A stretch of DNA of 64,000 nucleotides from NCBI GenBank assembly GCA_003996215.1, contig QJPP01000275.1, positions 806,001-870,000 of the forward strand, given 5' to 3'. This DNA comes from Jaltomata sinuosa. Its lineage: Eukaryota; Streptophyta; Magnoliopsida; Solanales; Solanaceae. The number at the start of each line of letters is the position of its first letter. Position 1 is the first letter of the stretch. The translations under genes were made by a program, and so were the position numbers. The notes under the pieces were generated by a model. The model was not told where the DNA came from and made no database searches. It saw nothing but the letters and a program-made list of their open reading frames with translations. Shown here in pieces: positions 11,761-23,790 of the stretch.

Positions 11761-13700
11761 TTATGCAATCTTAATCATCCCCAAGTCTAACCTATTTTTC
11801 TCAAAATGCTCCCTACTTAAGACCTTGATAGAAATGTCAGCAATTTGTTCCTCAGTAGGACAAAACATAATTGAAATAAGACCTTTTTCAACATTGTCTC
11901 GGAGAAAATGGTGTCTTATGTCAATATGTTTAGTACTCTTATGTTGGACTGGATTTTTTGCAATGTTTATGGCACTAGTATTGTCACAAAAAATAGGAAC
12001 ACAACCAACATTAATGCCAAAATCCAGTAGTTGTTATTTGATCCAAAGAAGTTGGGCACAATATGACCCAACAGCTACATACTCAGCCTCAGCAGTGGAA
12101 AGTGCAACAGAGTTTTGGTTTTTAGTGGACCAGGAGATCAAACATGATCGAAGAAAGTGTGTCATACCTGTGGTGCTTTTTCTATCCACCAAATAACATG
12201 TATAATCCGTATCTACATACCCCACAAGTTCAAAATTTCTTCCTTTTGGATACCATAATCCCAAATCAGTGGTTCCCTTGAGATATCTCAAGATTCTTTT
12301 GACAACTTTGATGTGGGACTCTTTTGAATTTTCTTGAAATCTTGCATACAATCCAACACTAAAGACTATGTCAGGTCTACTAGCAGTAAGATACAAGAGA
12401 GACCCAATCATACCTCTATAGAGTTTTTCTTCTACCGATGGACCTGTTTTATCCAGATTTAACTTGGTGGCAGTGGCAATAGGGGTGTTAATCTCCTTTG
12501 CTTCCTCCATATTGAACCTTTTGAGGAACTCTTTCACATACTTCTGCTTATGAATCATGGTTCCAGTTGGGGTTTGCTTGATTTGAAGTCCTAGGAAGAA
12601 GTTGAGTTCTCCCATCATGCTCATTTCAAACTCACTATTCATCAATTTTGCAAATTCTTTAGTCAGTTCTGCATCAGTTGATCTAAAGATAATGTCATCA
12701 ACATACACCTGTACAATCAGCAGATCTTTGCCATTATTTTTCAAAAATAGAATGTTGTCAATTTTACCTCTAGTATGCCCATTCTCCAAAAGAAACTTGG
12801 ACAATCTTTCATACCAAGCCCTTGGGGCCTGTTTCAGTCCATATAGTTCCTTGTCCAATTTGTACACATGTTGTGGGAATTCTGTGCTCTCAAATCCAGG
12901 TGGCTACTTCACATATACTTCCTCTTTGAGATTCCCATTCAGAAAGACACTCTTCACATCCATTTGATATAGAGTGAACTCCATGAATGCAGCAAAGGCA
13001 ACAAGTAGCCTGATTGCTTCAAGTCTGGCAACTGGTGCAAATGTCTCATCAAAGTCAATCCCTTCCTCTTGGTTGTATCCTTGGACCACTAGGCTTGCCT
13101 TGTTTCTTGTAACTATTCCATCTTCATCAAGCTTATTCATGTACACCCATTTGGTGTCAATTATAGTTCTGTCACCAGGTGGAGGGACCAGGTGCCACAC
13201 TTTTCTCCTTTCAAATTGATTGAGTTCCTCTTGCATAGCCATTATCCAGTCTTCATCAAGGAGGGCTTCCTTTACCTTTTTTGGCTCAATCAGGGACAAG
13301 AATTCTCCAAAGGCACACAAGTTCTTAAGACCTACTCTAGTAGTGATTCCAGATGTCAGATCTGTGAGAACATTGTCAATGGGATGAGAATCCTGGTATT
13401 TATAGCTTTTTAGTACTATTCCTTGTGAAGTTCCAGCAGCTGATTCGAGGCTTGGTGTTCCCCTTGTCATCATGCCATCCGATGTTCCCCCTGTTAATAT
13501 TCCAGCAGTTTATTCATCAGATGGACCAGGTTTTACAACCTGTTCCTGCGGACTGTCATCAGCATCACTGTCAACCTGCATGTTAGTATCAGTAGTAACA
13601 AGAGATTCATCAAAAACAACATGCACACTTTCTTCAACACATCCAATTCTCTAGTTCAACACCCTATATGCTTTGCTATGTTGAGTGTATCCTAAGAATA
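11761..13700 (-). pseudogene. Copia-B pol, 3' half: integrase tail, reverse transcriptase, RNase H
   Basis: The minus strand reads from the integrase end (GYTQHSKAYR, near 13690) through reverse transcriptase to the RNase H C-terminus, with the natural stop at 11761. Reverse transcriptase motifs include NKASLVVQGYNQEEGIDFDE, DVKSVFLNG, LYGLKQAPRAWYE and the active-site YVDD near 12700. RNase H shows DRKSTTG and STAEAEYVA. Two nonsense codons lie in the otherwise continuous frame: TAG at 12904-12906, where the family has Gln before PPGFE, and TAA at 12034-12036. Both are explained by C-to-T change of a Gln codon. A frameshift lies near 13480-13560. The 5' half of pol is at 31801-33000, separated by the nested insertion. 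Confidence 0.9.
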
Positions 13701-15003
13701 TGTCACGACCCAATTTCTCGATCATGATGGCACCTACAACCCCCAGCACGCAAACCAATCCCCGTAGCCCAGAACAGTTAGTAATGGACTACCATCTAAC
13801 AAATAAGTGAAAGAACAATTTAATAAGCAAAAGTAAGGGAACAAGATGAAGAGAATAGATAACAGGAATATATATATACATATGCGGAAGGTAAATCAAA
13901 CCCCAAAACCTAGTATCATAGTATAGATCCAGAACTATATACATGGAGTGCAAACGATCCAAAATAATATATACTGATGTCTCCGAATGGTAATATAGTA
14001 CATAGGCAAAAGATAAACTAAATCTAAGCTCTGGTCGCCAAGAGCTCACCCTCACTCTGAAGTAGTCCCCAAAAGATCTCTGAGCATGAATCACAATGAT
14101 CTAGCGGCGATAGCCCACACTAGGATCTGCACCTGAAGATGCAAAATATAGTATGAGCACCAAATTCGAAGCATAAGGTATCCAGTAGGTATCATAGGCC
14201 GACTGTGCACATATAAGATAAAAGCATAGTAACTGACAGAATAGAAGTAAGTAGTCACAGAAATCAACAAACGGTACAAAGGAACTAGCCTAGAGGGAAG
14301 TCAATAGAACAACATGCGAGGCCAGCAAGCAAAATATATATACAACAGGCACAGGTGTAAGTAAGAAACAACGCACCTGGGATCTTTGAAATAATAGTAT
14401 ATACATAATAAGTTTACGAAATAGATGGTATACCGGTAATCTCAAGTGTAAGAGGAAGAGGGAAAAGTAATGATAGGCATGATCGGAGAAAGGAATCAAA
14501 CTCAACTAATCATATCAATTCTAAAATCCAGGAACTAACAGCCTAGAAGTAACTAATTTTATACTTAACCGTAATATGGAACAATTCTGTAAGTAAATAA
14601 CAAGAGTCTACCTATAGTCCCCCGATCGTCATACAACCGAGGAACACAAACAAATAAAAACAAACCCTATGGTATTCCATACTACCGGAGCGTACAATCA
14701 ACAAATAGCAAACAAGGGTGGAGCCTCAAACAATGAATAATATGATGCATGAAGATCTCAAGTGAAGTGGTATCTCTGTATGTACCTCCTCCGGTGCCGA
14801 TCGAGCTCAGCAGGTAGGTTCCATGGAAGGACACTGCTCGTATAACTCTACTCCGTCGTATACCCTCCCTCCAGAACACGTAGCACAAAGCCCCAGGCTC
14901 GGATGAGAAAGTTCATGGAGGTACCGGATCCCATATTAAAACTCAGTATCAAGACATGTCATCCGAAAGCAAGTTCGAGATCAAGATAGAGACTCAGTCT
15001 CGA
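13701..15003 (-). mobile_element. Solo Gypsy LTR, part 1 (second nested level)
   Basis: It starts tgtcacgacccaattt directly after gaata (13696-13700). Together with 30215-31795 it forms one LTR of 2884 bp when the nested element is removed, flanked by a perfect 5-bp TSD gaata. Read on the minus strand it is homologous to the LTR fragment at 35953-37475. No coding sequence is present, and the frames seen here are chance. Confidence 0.75.
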
Positions 15004-15998
15004 TGTTGACACCCAATTTTGACCTCCCTAAAACCTCTCTCGGGCTGTTATTATACTAATTATTGTTATTTTTAAGCTTAATTTTCCTCGCGTATTGCTT
15101 TTATTTACTAAGTAAATCACGTTTTTATCGTCATCGTGATACTTTTAAATTCGTATACAATTTTTAAATATATAATTTATTTCATATTATTACTATTCTT
15201 TTTCATAAATTTCATATGATATTACATGTCATTTATTTTACGTACAATATATATACGTAATTTATTCTTTTTTTTTAAAATAATTTATCTTTCGATGATT
15301 ATCGTTAAGTATTATTTTATCTATTAAATTTTATATACGTAGTAGTTTATTTATTAAATAGCCATCCGAATTCAATTTTCAATCTCAAATTATTTAAATC
15401 CTAGTCCCTTCCTACCCAGTTTATTTTAATTTTAGCCTACATTGAGCTAATTTGACTCAATTTTAAATCCCAAGACCAATTCGATCTCAGCCGTCGATCT
15501 AATATGATCAACGGCCAAGATCAAACCCTTTCCTTCTTTCCTTTTTAAACAAAACACCCCAACCCTAACCACATTCTCCTTCACCCTCCATTAGCCGCCT
15601 CCCTCCTCTTCTCCCTCCACTCTCTTCTCTTCACCACCGCACGCCGCCCGACGAAGCCGCTGCTGCTTCCACCAGCCGGCGCCCCCTTCTCTCCCTCCTC
15701 TCTTTTCTCCTCCAGCCACCACTAAAATCCCCACCAAACAGCCACCCTTACCTCTGTCCAAACCCGTCACCGCCACCCTCCAACCAAACCCAGGAACGAC
15801 CAGCCGCTACCTTCCTTCAACTCTTCTCCCTCCTCTCATCTTTCCCCCGCTTCTGCTCCGACCATCGCCAGACGAGAACCACCGCCAAAACCCACAAACA
15901 ACCATCCTTATCCCGACCAGAAAATTCGCCAAAAAACCCAACAACGGCGAAATCCCGTCGTCCCAGTATCGCCACCGGTGGTTTCTCCGAACAGATCA

Positions 15999-16066
15999 GA
16001 AACCTCAAAGGTTTCTTGTTTCTCCGAACAGATCGGAAAGCTCAAAGGTTTCTTGTTTCTCCGATG
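15999..16066 (+). repeat. Short tandem repeat in the LTR
   Basis: The unit caaaggtttcttgtttctcc followed by gaacagatcgga is present twice with small differences, within the CT-rich part of the LTR. It is repeated at the corresponding place in the 3' LTR (about 26605-26680). Confidence 0.6.
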
Positions 16067-17809
16067 AACGACAGAAGATCCCGACGAACTAAGCGACGTT
16101 TTGCAAATTCGTTTGGGGTCTGATTTTGTCTCACTTTTGTGCTCAAGGGTATCATCGTCTACTCTGTCTCATCCTCTTTTTTATAGGTTTTGAAAATCCA
16201 GATTTTGTTTATGAGAATCGGTATAATGTTGATTAGATCTTGATTTGTGTGGTTGTCGGTACAAACTACTGCATGTTGAAAACCCAACTGGTAAAACTGG
16301 GTCTGTGAATTTGTGCTTGAGCTCTATGATGTTGTAATAAGTTTTCCATGTGGGCTGTCATGTGTGAAAACCACCAATTTCTACAAGTTTTTACTCCTAG
16401 CCTAATTTCGAAAATTCAAATACATGTTTGCTCTGTTGTTGAAGTCAATTTTAAGCATGCGGTTGATTATTGTCCTTATATTCTAAGTCACACTTTGGGG
16501 TCAAATTTGCTTAGGTTGCTACCTCTGTATTGTTATAATATGTTCTTCCTGTGAGTCACATTTTGTAACTAAGCTTTGATCTGCCTGGCCCTCTTTCTGT
16601 GAGTCCCGTTTGTTAGTCTTTCACCGTGGTTAATTACTTTCATTACATCTTAATCCTTTAATTGATCTTTTTCCCTTAGTTAGATTGGAATGACTGATAC
16701 TTAGATATTCTTGGTAAAGTTTTGATGTATAATTAATTAATGCTCTCATCCTCCCAAACTGATTTTTTTCTTCCTTATATGGACCAGAGTAAGTTTAGTA
16801 TCAAGCTAATCATGGTAACTATTGTCCTGATTGATCTGATTACTTAATTTTGGGAAAAAGATTTTGGTATTAATAACTTGGATACTAGTTATTTATGATA
16901 AAGTCAAACCTTGTTCATATGCTAATTGATTCTGTGTGGTAGTTAAGGTAAAGATTTGCTTATTTGGTTCCTTGTTATTCCTGTACAGCTTGAGTTACTC
17001 TCTTAATTATGGTAGTCTGGCATGATTTGTTTTACTAATTGATTCTACCAATCTATTAAGGAAAAGGCTCCCTTGATTTACTATTCTGATTGATCTCTTT
17101 CCTTTACCAAATGGCTCCTATCTTTGATTATAAAAGCAGTCAGCCTTTTCATTATTAGGGACTCAGACTTTACACTAATATTGACTACTCTCATATTGTT
17201 AAAAAACTCTTTACAAATGAACAAAATTGTTGATTGCTAAGTGTTGGGTTTCAAATTTTTCTTATTGTTTGCTGCAAACCGGTATGTCTCTCAATTCGCA
17301 TACATAATTTATGAGTTTGATAGAAAGCATGACTATAGGAGTTTAAAGCTAATAACTTATTGCCTACTTGATTATGCGATCCAAACTGCCACTACTTGTA
17401 GATCATGTATTAGTTATATATGTTACTGCCATTATTCTTTCTTGCTATTGTTCTGGTATATGTTGTGTGGAACAGAGAGGGCCTTAAACATATCCCAAAC
17501 CTTGACATGGGCAATGCCTAGAACCCTTGAGGTTCTCATGAAACTTTGCGATGTCAAGGACTAGTATTAGGAATCGTTATAGGTTCCCTTGCATTTTTGT
17601 ATATTTATCTTTAACAGGTTCTTTACTAGCATTTGGTGGGGACCTTGAAGAGTTGCCAGGATTCGAGAGTCTCCAAGATTTAGATCTGTTTATTTTATTT
17701 CTCATTCATTTATTTGGTCTGTAATATTTTGTATAAACTTCGATAAATAATAAGATACATTAGGGGTGCAACGGGGGAGGGGCAAACTACGTGCTACTTG
17801 TTTAATCGC

Positions 17810-18640
17810 AAACCGTAGAAATCATGCCTATAGGATTTCTATTAATTTCATTTGAAATTGTGCCTATAGGAGTGTATTAATATCGTTTGTTAGAAATCAT
17901 GTTTTAGGATTTAAAATTCGCTTTGTCTTTTAAAAATCAAAAATCGTGCTTATATGATATTTTTGTTTCAACATGTTAAATATGATATTATTTACCTAGA
18001 AACCATGCCTATAGGCTTAAAATTGTTTTCAGTTGTGAAACCACGCCTAGGAGTCAAATCCGTTTTAGCAATATTAAAGCCACTTTCAGCATGTTTAAAT
18101 CTGTCAAATTTAATTCAGCACACTAAAATCAGTTTCAGCATGTTTGAATCTGTTAAATTTATTTCGGCATATTAATTCAATTTCAGCATGTTAAACCCTC
18201 TTTTCAGCATATTCAATTATCTGACTACCATTTTCAGCATGTTACTTCATTTAGATATTATGCCTATAGGATTTAAATTTGCTTCAGCATATTAATTCAT
18301 TTAGTTACCATGCCTATAGGATTTGAATTCGTTTTAGCATAGTAATTCATTTAGTTATCATGTCATATGATTTAAAATTTATTCTAGCATCATCAACTTA
18401 GTTACCATGTTATAGATTTTAAAATCAGTTCCAGCATGTTTAAAATCAGTAAATTCAGGCCTGTAGACAAATCAGTTTCAGCATGTTTAAAATTAGTAAA
18501 ATTTAGGTATGCATGTTAAAACCACTAGATATTATGCTTATAGGACTTAATTAATTCCTGTATGTATTGATCATGTCCACATGTTTAAATAAAATGTCAA
18601 TTTTCTAAATGTTCAATCCTAGATATCATGCTCATAAGAT
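17810..18640 (+). repeat. Subrepeat array inside the 5' LTR
   Basis: Interspersed copies of catgcctataggattt and tttcagcatgtt recur every 30-70 bp. The matching array in the 3' LTR (about 28430-29300) holds about 48 extra bp at 28670-28720, so the array changed length between the two LTRs after insertion, or was unequal when copied. Confidence 0.75.
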
Positions 18641-19333
18641 TAACTACGTAAATTGTTAATTGTGTGAGTTGTGAGGCCTATTCGGAACTATTCTGTGCTA
18701 CTTGTTTTAAAGTCCATCTATGTTTTGTATGACGTTAATCTCGAGTCTCACTAAGTAGCCTTGGAATCTTATTGTCTAGACCCATATCCAAAATAGTAGT
18801 CCAATGCCTCTTGGACATTAAGTTGGGACGGGTAGGCATACTAAGGTACGCTAGATTTTTTTTCATTTCTTTAGTACGCTTTAGGCTAATAATAATCTTA
18901 ATAACCAACTTAGGTGGGTAGATAGACAGATGTGATGGAAATCGACCCGAGCAGAATACGACAATGTCTTTGGAATTGTCTCCGATAATAAGCCGAGCGC
19001 TGATCCGAATAGGTTAAAATAAACCTAAGTTTGTTTCTTTCTATTTGTTTGGGGTAGGTAACTAAGTCACTTAGTAATTAGGTCTCTTTTCCTATATCAT
19101 TGTGTCACTTCTGACTTCTCGCTTATCTGATTTTTTCGTTTATTTATTTACTTGCGTTAATTCCTGCATGATTTTCTCACTTAGATTTTAGTAATTAATT
19201 TGGCTTAAATACTTGTTTTAAATAAAGTCTTACTTGTTTGATTACATAGTCTTTAGTTTAATTAATCGACCTATTATTTATCACATAATTCCCCACATAA
19301 ATAACGAATCCAGCAGGGACCCACATTTGTGGA

Positions 19334-19366
19334 CCTCGAAAGGTGCTTAACACCTTCCTTTCGAGG
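19334..19366 (+). other. Conserved stem-loop near the LTR end
   Basis: A perfect 10-bp stem cctcgaaagg (19334-19343) pairs with cctttcgagg (19357-19366) around a 13-nt loop. The same structure is intact in the 3' LTR (about 29995-30030). Similar cctaacaccttcc-containing stems are, as I recall, widespread in Tat/Ogre LTRs. Position and conservation suggest a role in RNA processing, polyadenylation or packaging, but this is inference. Confidence 0.6.
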
Positions 19367-19549
19367 TAACTTGAACCCTTACCCGATTTCTGGTTGCGTA
19401 GACTTAAAATTTAATTTAATTGTAATTAGTTAGAACGGTGCCCTAACGCGCCTTAAATTCGTTAGGTGGCGACTCTTCACCCTCTTTTCCTAAAAGAGAG
19501 TTGTCACGTCGAAACCCGCTTTTCCGCGAGAAAAATGGGGCGCGACAGA

Positions 19550-19568
19550 ATGGCGACTCAGCTGGGGA
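19550..19568 (+). other. Primer binding site of the gag-only Gypsy element
   Basis: The sequence tggcgactcagctgggga lies 3 nt after the 5' LTR. The first nine bases (tggcgactc) complement the 3' CCA end of a tRNA-Arg acceptor of the type reported for Ogre elements. A second tggcgactc lies inside the LTR at about 19467. Confidence 0.65.
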
Positions 19569-20439
19569 ATATTTAGGTTCTAACCATTACGGGTTTGTAT
19601 TTTATGTGGGATTTCGTGTTTTATTTATCTTTGTTTTTGTTACCTTTATAGGATTGAATTTATTTATTTATTTATTTATTTCTTCAAAAGGGAAAATTTA
19701 TGATTAGTCTCTTTTCCTTTCTCCCTTATTTGTTTCCTTAAATAATCGAGTTTGTTTCATGCTTAATATCTTTTCTTATTCTCCTTACGTGTTTTCTTAC
19801 TAGTATTTCATGATTAATTTATTTATTTTGTCTAGTTATTTAGTATATCTCATGATGCATTTATTCCTTTCCCTTTATTTATTTACTTTTATTTCTTGAT
19901 CTTGCTTTATTTATGTTGTTATTGTTTCGTTAAACTGTTCATGTGTTACTGTTTTTCACTATATGCTACATGTTAATGCTTTTCATAACTGTCATTCACC
20001 TCATATCTCTCCCACTTGGGAACTTCACACTTTCACACACTATACACGTGAGTTGTGCCTTTGCACTTCTCCAAAATTCTTTCAAATACCCATTTTAGAG
20101 AGTTGGCATAAACGTGGGGTGAGCGGATAGTTTTGCTACCGTGTGACCACGTGCCTCCTCGCATAGAAAACCTTGAGTCCGTGTCTATCCAAATCTCAGA
20201 AACTTAGGATAGTGTTGTATCTACCCCTTTATATAAGTCATGCATGCATCAGCCATAGGTGGTTTGGCCCTAGGAGCCAACCCGCGAAATTAGCAGCCTC
20301 CTTATTGTCAAAGGGTTCCCATCAATCCAAAGACAAATAATCATATTATGTGCTAAGTGATCATGACAAATTAATCCAAGCCAGTTTAATATGAAAGAAG
20401 TTTAGAAAAGTTTGTTTTGTTTCTCTTTCAGGCTGTAGA

Positions 20440-20736
20440 ATGGAAGGCACACCGGCATTTCCCAACACTAGGATGGTTGTGGGTGTTCCCCACAAATTAA
20501 GGAGATGGTGGGAAGATATGAAGAAAGAACATGGTAAAGAGATTCGTCGGTCCTTGGATTTCCTGACCTCTTTGATTTATGTAGCTCCAGATCGGTATTT
20601 GATCAAGGCTTTGTTGCAATTCTGGGACCCTGAAAGGGTCATTTTCAAGTTTAGCGATTTTGAGTTAGCGCCGACCGTGGAAGAGATTGGAGGGTTCACT
20701 GAGTTGCGGTACCAAAATAGATATTTGAAGATATAA
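20440..20736 (+). CDS. Short ORF1 of the gag-only Gypsy element, PMD/DUF-like fragment
   Basis: This 98-codon frame begins MEGTPAFPNTRM and contains FLTSLIYVAPDRYLIKALLQ and the segment DFELAPTVEEIGGF. The latter resembles the N-terminal motif of the plant-mobile-domain-like ORF1 that precedes gag in Tat/Ogre elements. It breaks off after 98 residues, where those ORFs normally continue for several hundred. The downstream 440 bp contain stops in all frames before gag starts. It is probably a truncated remnant. Function is unknown in the family. Confidence 0.5.
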   Translation: MEGTPAFPNTRMVVGVPHKLRRWWEDMKKEHGKEIRRSLDFLTSLIYVAPDRYLIKALLQFWDPERVIFKFSDFELAPTVEEIGGFTELRYQNRYLKI

Positions 20737-21180
20737 AAGAGACCACCTGGGCACGGAAGTTGTTGAATCGTCATTATGATATCACTCCTGCAATGTGGGC
20801 ACAAGTTGATCCAAGGTCTCTGAACCAGTATAATGGAGGCTTCTGAATTTAGGATTTTCCCTTGTCATCCCGCTTTCCCCTAGCTTTACTTTCTTGTTTT
20901 TTCATTTCCGCAAAGAATTATAGTAGATCAAAGTTTGATTTAATAAATGGTTTACTTCGTTTATTATCTGACTCTAAACTCCGACTAATATTTGAAGCTT
21001 GGCTTGGATTAAAATGTCCTGAATCATATATGTGTCGTTTTAGGCCTACCTCTGGCTCAACGAGGCCCCTTGCATTTAGGACGTTTATTTTTTTCGCAAC
21101 CAATGTGTTTATCTTTAGAATAAATATCTTACTACTAACTTAGTTTCTGTCTTACTCTTACTCCCTTCCCAAAGGTTGAT

Positions 21181-22944
21181 TTGTGCATGCTGGGATATCA
21201 TACTAGATCGAAAGGGACTCCTCCTCCGAGTCCAAATCGTGAAAGAAAAGATAAAATGGGTGACAATAGTGCTAGTAAGAGTAAGGAAGTCTCGGAAAGT
21301 GTTGGTGGAGACCGTGATGAGCTGATCTTACGAATGGAGCAAAGAATCCTTGACTTACAGGATGAACTGGCACAAGTTCGTAATTTGGCCAAGTTGTCCT
21401 TCACTTTGAACAGTCCTCGTGACCTGACGGTCGAGGACGATACCGCCGCAAAATTCCAAACCATATCCAATATACCGCAATCACAAAATGACTTGCAGCA
21501 TACTTACATTCTTCCAAGGACTAGCCAATGTCCTCTACCACAATACCCTACCCTCTCAGCTCCATAAAACTCCCAAACCACTCCAAATATAGTCCCTACC
21601 CACGTCCCGAGAATATACGTGGAAACTGCTCCTTTTGTTCAGCACCAGCTTGAGCCAGAGCCTTCAGAAAAAGACCGGTTAATACAGAACATGGTCGAAA
21701 AGCTGGAGCAGGTCACCAACAGACTGCAACATATAGAGGGCAATAGAGGGGTGAAGGGTCTGAATTATGAAGACCTATGTATGCATCCAGATGTTGAATT
21801 ACCGGAGGGGTACAAACCTCCCAAATTTGAGTTATTCAATGGGATCGGGGATCCCAAAGCGCACTTGAGAATGTACTGTGATAAGCTGGTGGGAGTAGGA
21901 AGAGATGAGAAAATACGGATGAAGCTGTTCATGAGAAGCCTTACCGGGGAGGCCTTAACCTGGTACATTGAGCAGGATACCAGAAAGTGGTCCAGATGGA
22001 TAGACATGGCCTCCGATTTTGTAGAAAGATTTGGATTCAACATGGATAACGCCCCAAATTGGTTTCACATTCAAAACCTGAAGAAGAAACCTAATGAATT
22101 ATTTCGGGAATATGCCTTGAGATGGAGAGCTGAAGCGGCCAGAGCCCGACCTCCAATGGACGAAGCTCAAATGAAAGACTATTTTATTCGGGCCCAGGAA
22201 CCACAGTACTATGATAAGATGATGCTCATCACGGAAAAGAGTTTCGTCGAGATCATCCAGGTCGGGGAAAGACTAGAGGAAGGCATAAAAAATGGTAGCA
22301 TTATCAATTTGGAGGCTCTACAGGCTACCAGTAAGTCCCTACAATCTGGCGGAATTTCTAAAAACCGAAAGAAAAAAGAAGTGGAGACTGTGATGATGGC
22401 ACAAGATTTCAAAACACCGCTCATTTCCCAAACGCCTACAACCCATCCTCCACTATACCAACAATCTCCATACCATGTCCCTTTTTATCAAATGCCTGCA
22501 TACCCATACCAAATCCCTTCTCACCCCGTTTATAGCGCCCAGCCTTCTCAATTCCAATCTCCCCCACCTAATCCAAATTACAGACCCCGAGCCAATTTTG
22601 AGAAAAGGCCGGTCAAGCAGTATACTCCTTTGGCTGAACCAATTGCCCAGTTGTATGAAAGATTGAGGGTAGCTGGCCTCATCACTCCCGTTCTCGCTTT
22701 ACCTGTAGACACTCAGGCCAAATGGTATGACCCTAACAAAGTATGTGCGTACCATTCAGGGATGAAAGGTTCACATACTACTGAAGTATGCCGCTCATTG
22801 AAGGATCGAATTCAGAGGCTAATTGATACAAAGGTTATTCAGTTGAAAGACCCGGCTCCAAACGTCACCAACAATCCGCTCCCAAATCATCAGGTCAACA
22901 TGTTGGAAGTTGGAGAGGCAGTGGATCTAGAAGGCTCTATTTAG
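21181..22944 (+). pseudogene. gag polyprotein gene of the Tat/Ogre-type element, one in-frame stop
   Basis: A single frame runs from 21181 (more likely start Met at 21190) to the stop at 22942-22944, interrupted once by TAA at 21565-21567. The N-terminal part is charged and coiled-coil-like (RMEQRILDLQDELAQVRNLA). The retrotransposon gag core follows, with LPEGYKPPKFELFNG, DPKAHLRMYCDKLVG, MKLFMRSLTGEALTWYIEQD and NELFREYALRWREA-like segments. Then comes a Pro/Tyr/Gln-rich linker, and a C-terminal Cys/His motif (CAYHSGMKGSHTTEVC) typical of Tat gag. Gag would assemble the virus-like particle in the cytoplasm. The long intact stretch after the stop suggests the nonsense change is recent, or that translation starts downstream at 21619 (441 residues). 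Confidence 0.85.
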
Positions 22945-23790
22945 GTTATCAAGAAAGAAGGGGATGTTGCTCAGATGGTAGAGCACTCGTACTAGCAGAA
23001 ATGGACGGTGAAGTGTGGCCCAAGCCTATCAATTCCGACGCCGTCAGAAGTTACTTCATCTGAGAAATTAAGAGAAAGCTACTTCTGTTATACTTCCTTA
23101 CCTTGTAATTGGAACTACGTTCGACCTGATTCCCGTTTAAGAGGGATACGTAGGCGCTCCTATGGAGTTCGATCTTATCATAATAAAACCTTTCATTTTT
23201 CCTCTATCAAGCCTTATAACTGGGGCAGAATTTTTAAGAGGATCTCAAAAATTCCATCTGAAAAGCATTACCATGAATCGTAAGACTGGGGCAGGAAATT
23301 TTGAGGGAACCTCAAAATTCGCAGCAAGCGACCGCTCATTCTACAAAGTTCTCTAGCCGAGAGACAAGTTCTACACTGGGGCAGAAATTTTTGAGAACCC
23401 TCAAAAATTTCATCGGAGCTGCACTCCAAATGCAAAGATAATAAGATGTTGTGATGTCTCAAAGCATGTCACGGGTTATGATTCAACAATATTTTGATTT
23501 CCCTTTTCAAAGCAAGTTATCTCAAAATACGATTTCAAAGCTTATTCATTTATTTGCTCGAGCGAGTGCCCAAGAAGAGTGCGACAGCCCGCAGACACAT
23601 AACAAGGAGGACAGATGCACCCAAGAGCAGATGTACAAATCAACCTCCCCTTTTTTATAAATTAACAATTTTTCTTTGAACGCAGAACTTGCAGGTACAA
23701 ATCCGAGAATTGTCTCAGCAGCATCAAGGCAAACACCGTCATCAAAATATGGCAAGAAAGCTAAGCTGCTATATCCCCTCAAAGAAGAAT
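22945..23790 (+). other. Noncoding region where pol is missing
   Basis: After gag there is no protease, reverse transcriptase or integrase motif in any frame. The region has three repeats of ctggggcagaa followed by tttttgag (23221, 23285 and 23376) and one copy of the paired stem-loop motif at 23112-23172. Open frames of 60-90 codons here have no recognisable content. Confidence 0.7.
23112..23172 (+). repeat. Paired stem-loop motif, copy 1
   Basis: The sequence gaactacgttcgacctgatt, then cccgtttaagaggg and atacgtaggcg, then a short hairpin ctcctatggag. It shares layout and consensus with 25414-25480. The stem ccc/ggg closes the first loop and ctcc/ggag the second. Confidence 0.6.

Larger units (their letters stand above)
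15004..19547 (+). repeat. 5' LTR of the gag-only Gypsy element, 4544 bp
   Basis: It begins tgttgacacccaattttgac and ends ggggcgcgaca. It contains an AT-rich first 500 bp, a CT-rich block (about 15540-16010), a subrepeat array (about 17810-18640) and a terminal conserved stem-loop region. Open frames of 68 and 107 codons at 16348 and 17241 recur unchanged in the 3' LTR. They are explained by LTR identity and not by selection, and I do not call them genes. Confidence 0.9.

Noticed and set aside
15591..16008. GC-rich block with open frames resembling a host first exon
   Set aside because: It is inside the LTR and repeated in the partner LTR. The composition is CT-rich leader-like and the frames are on the antisense strand.
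17241..17564. A 107-codon frame conserved exactly at 27856-28179, suggesting a real protein
   Set aside because: Both lie at the same place in the two LTRs of one recent element. LTR identity explains the conservation.
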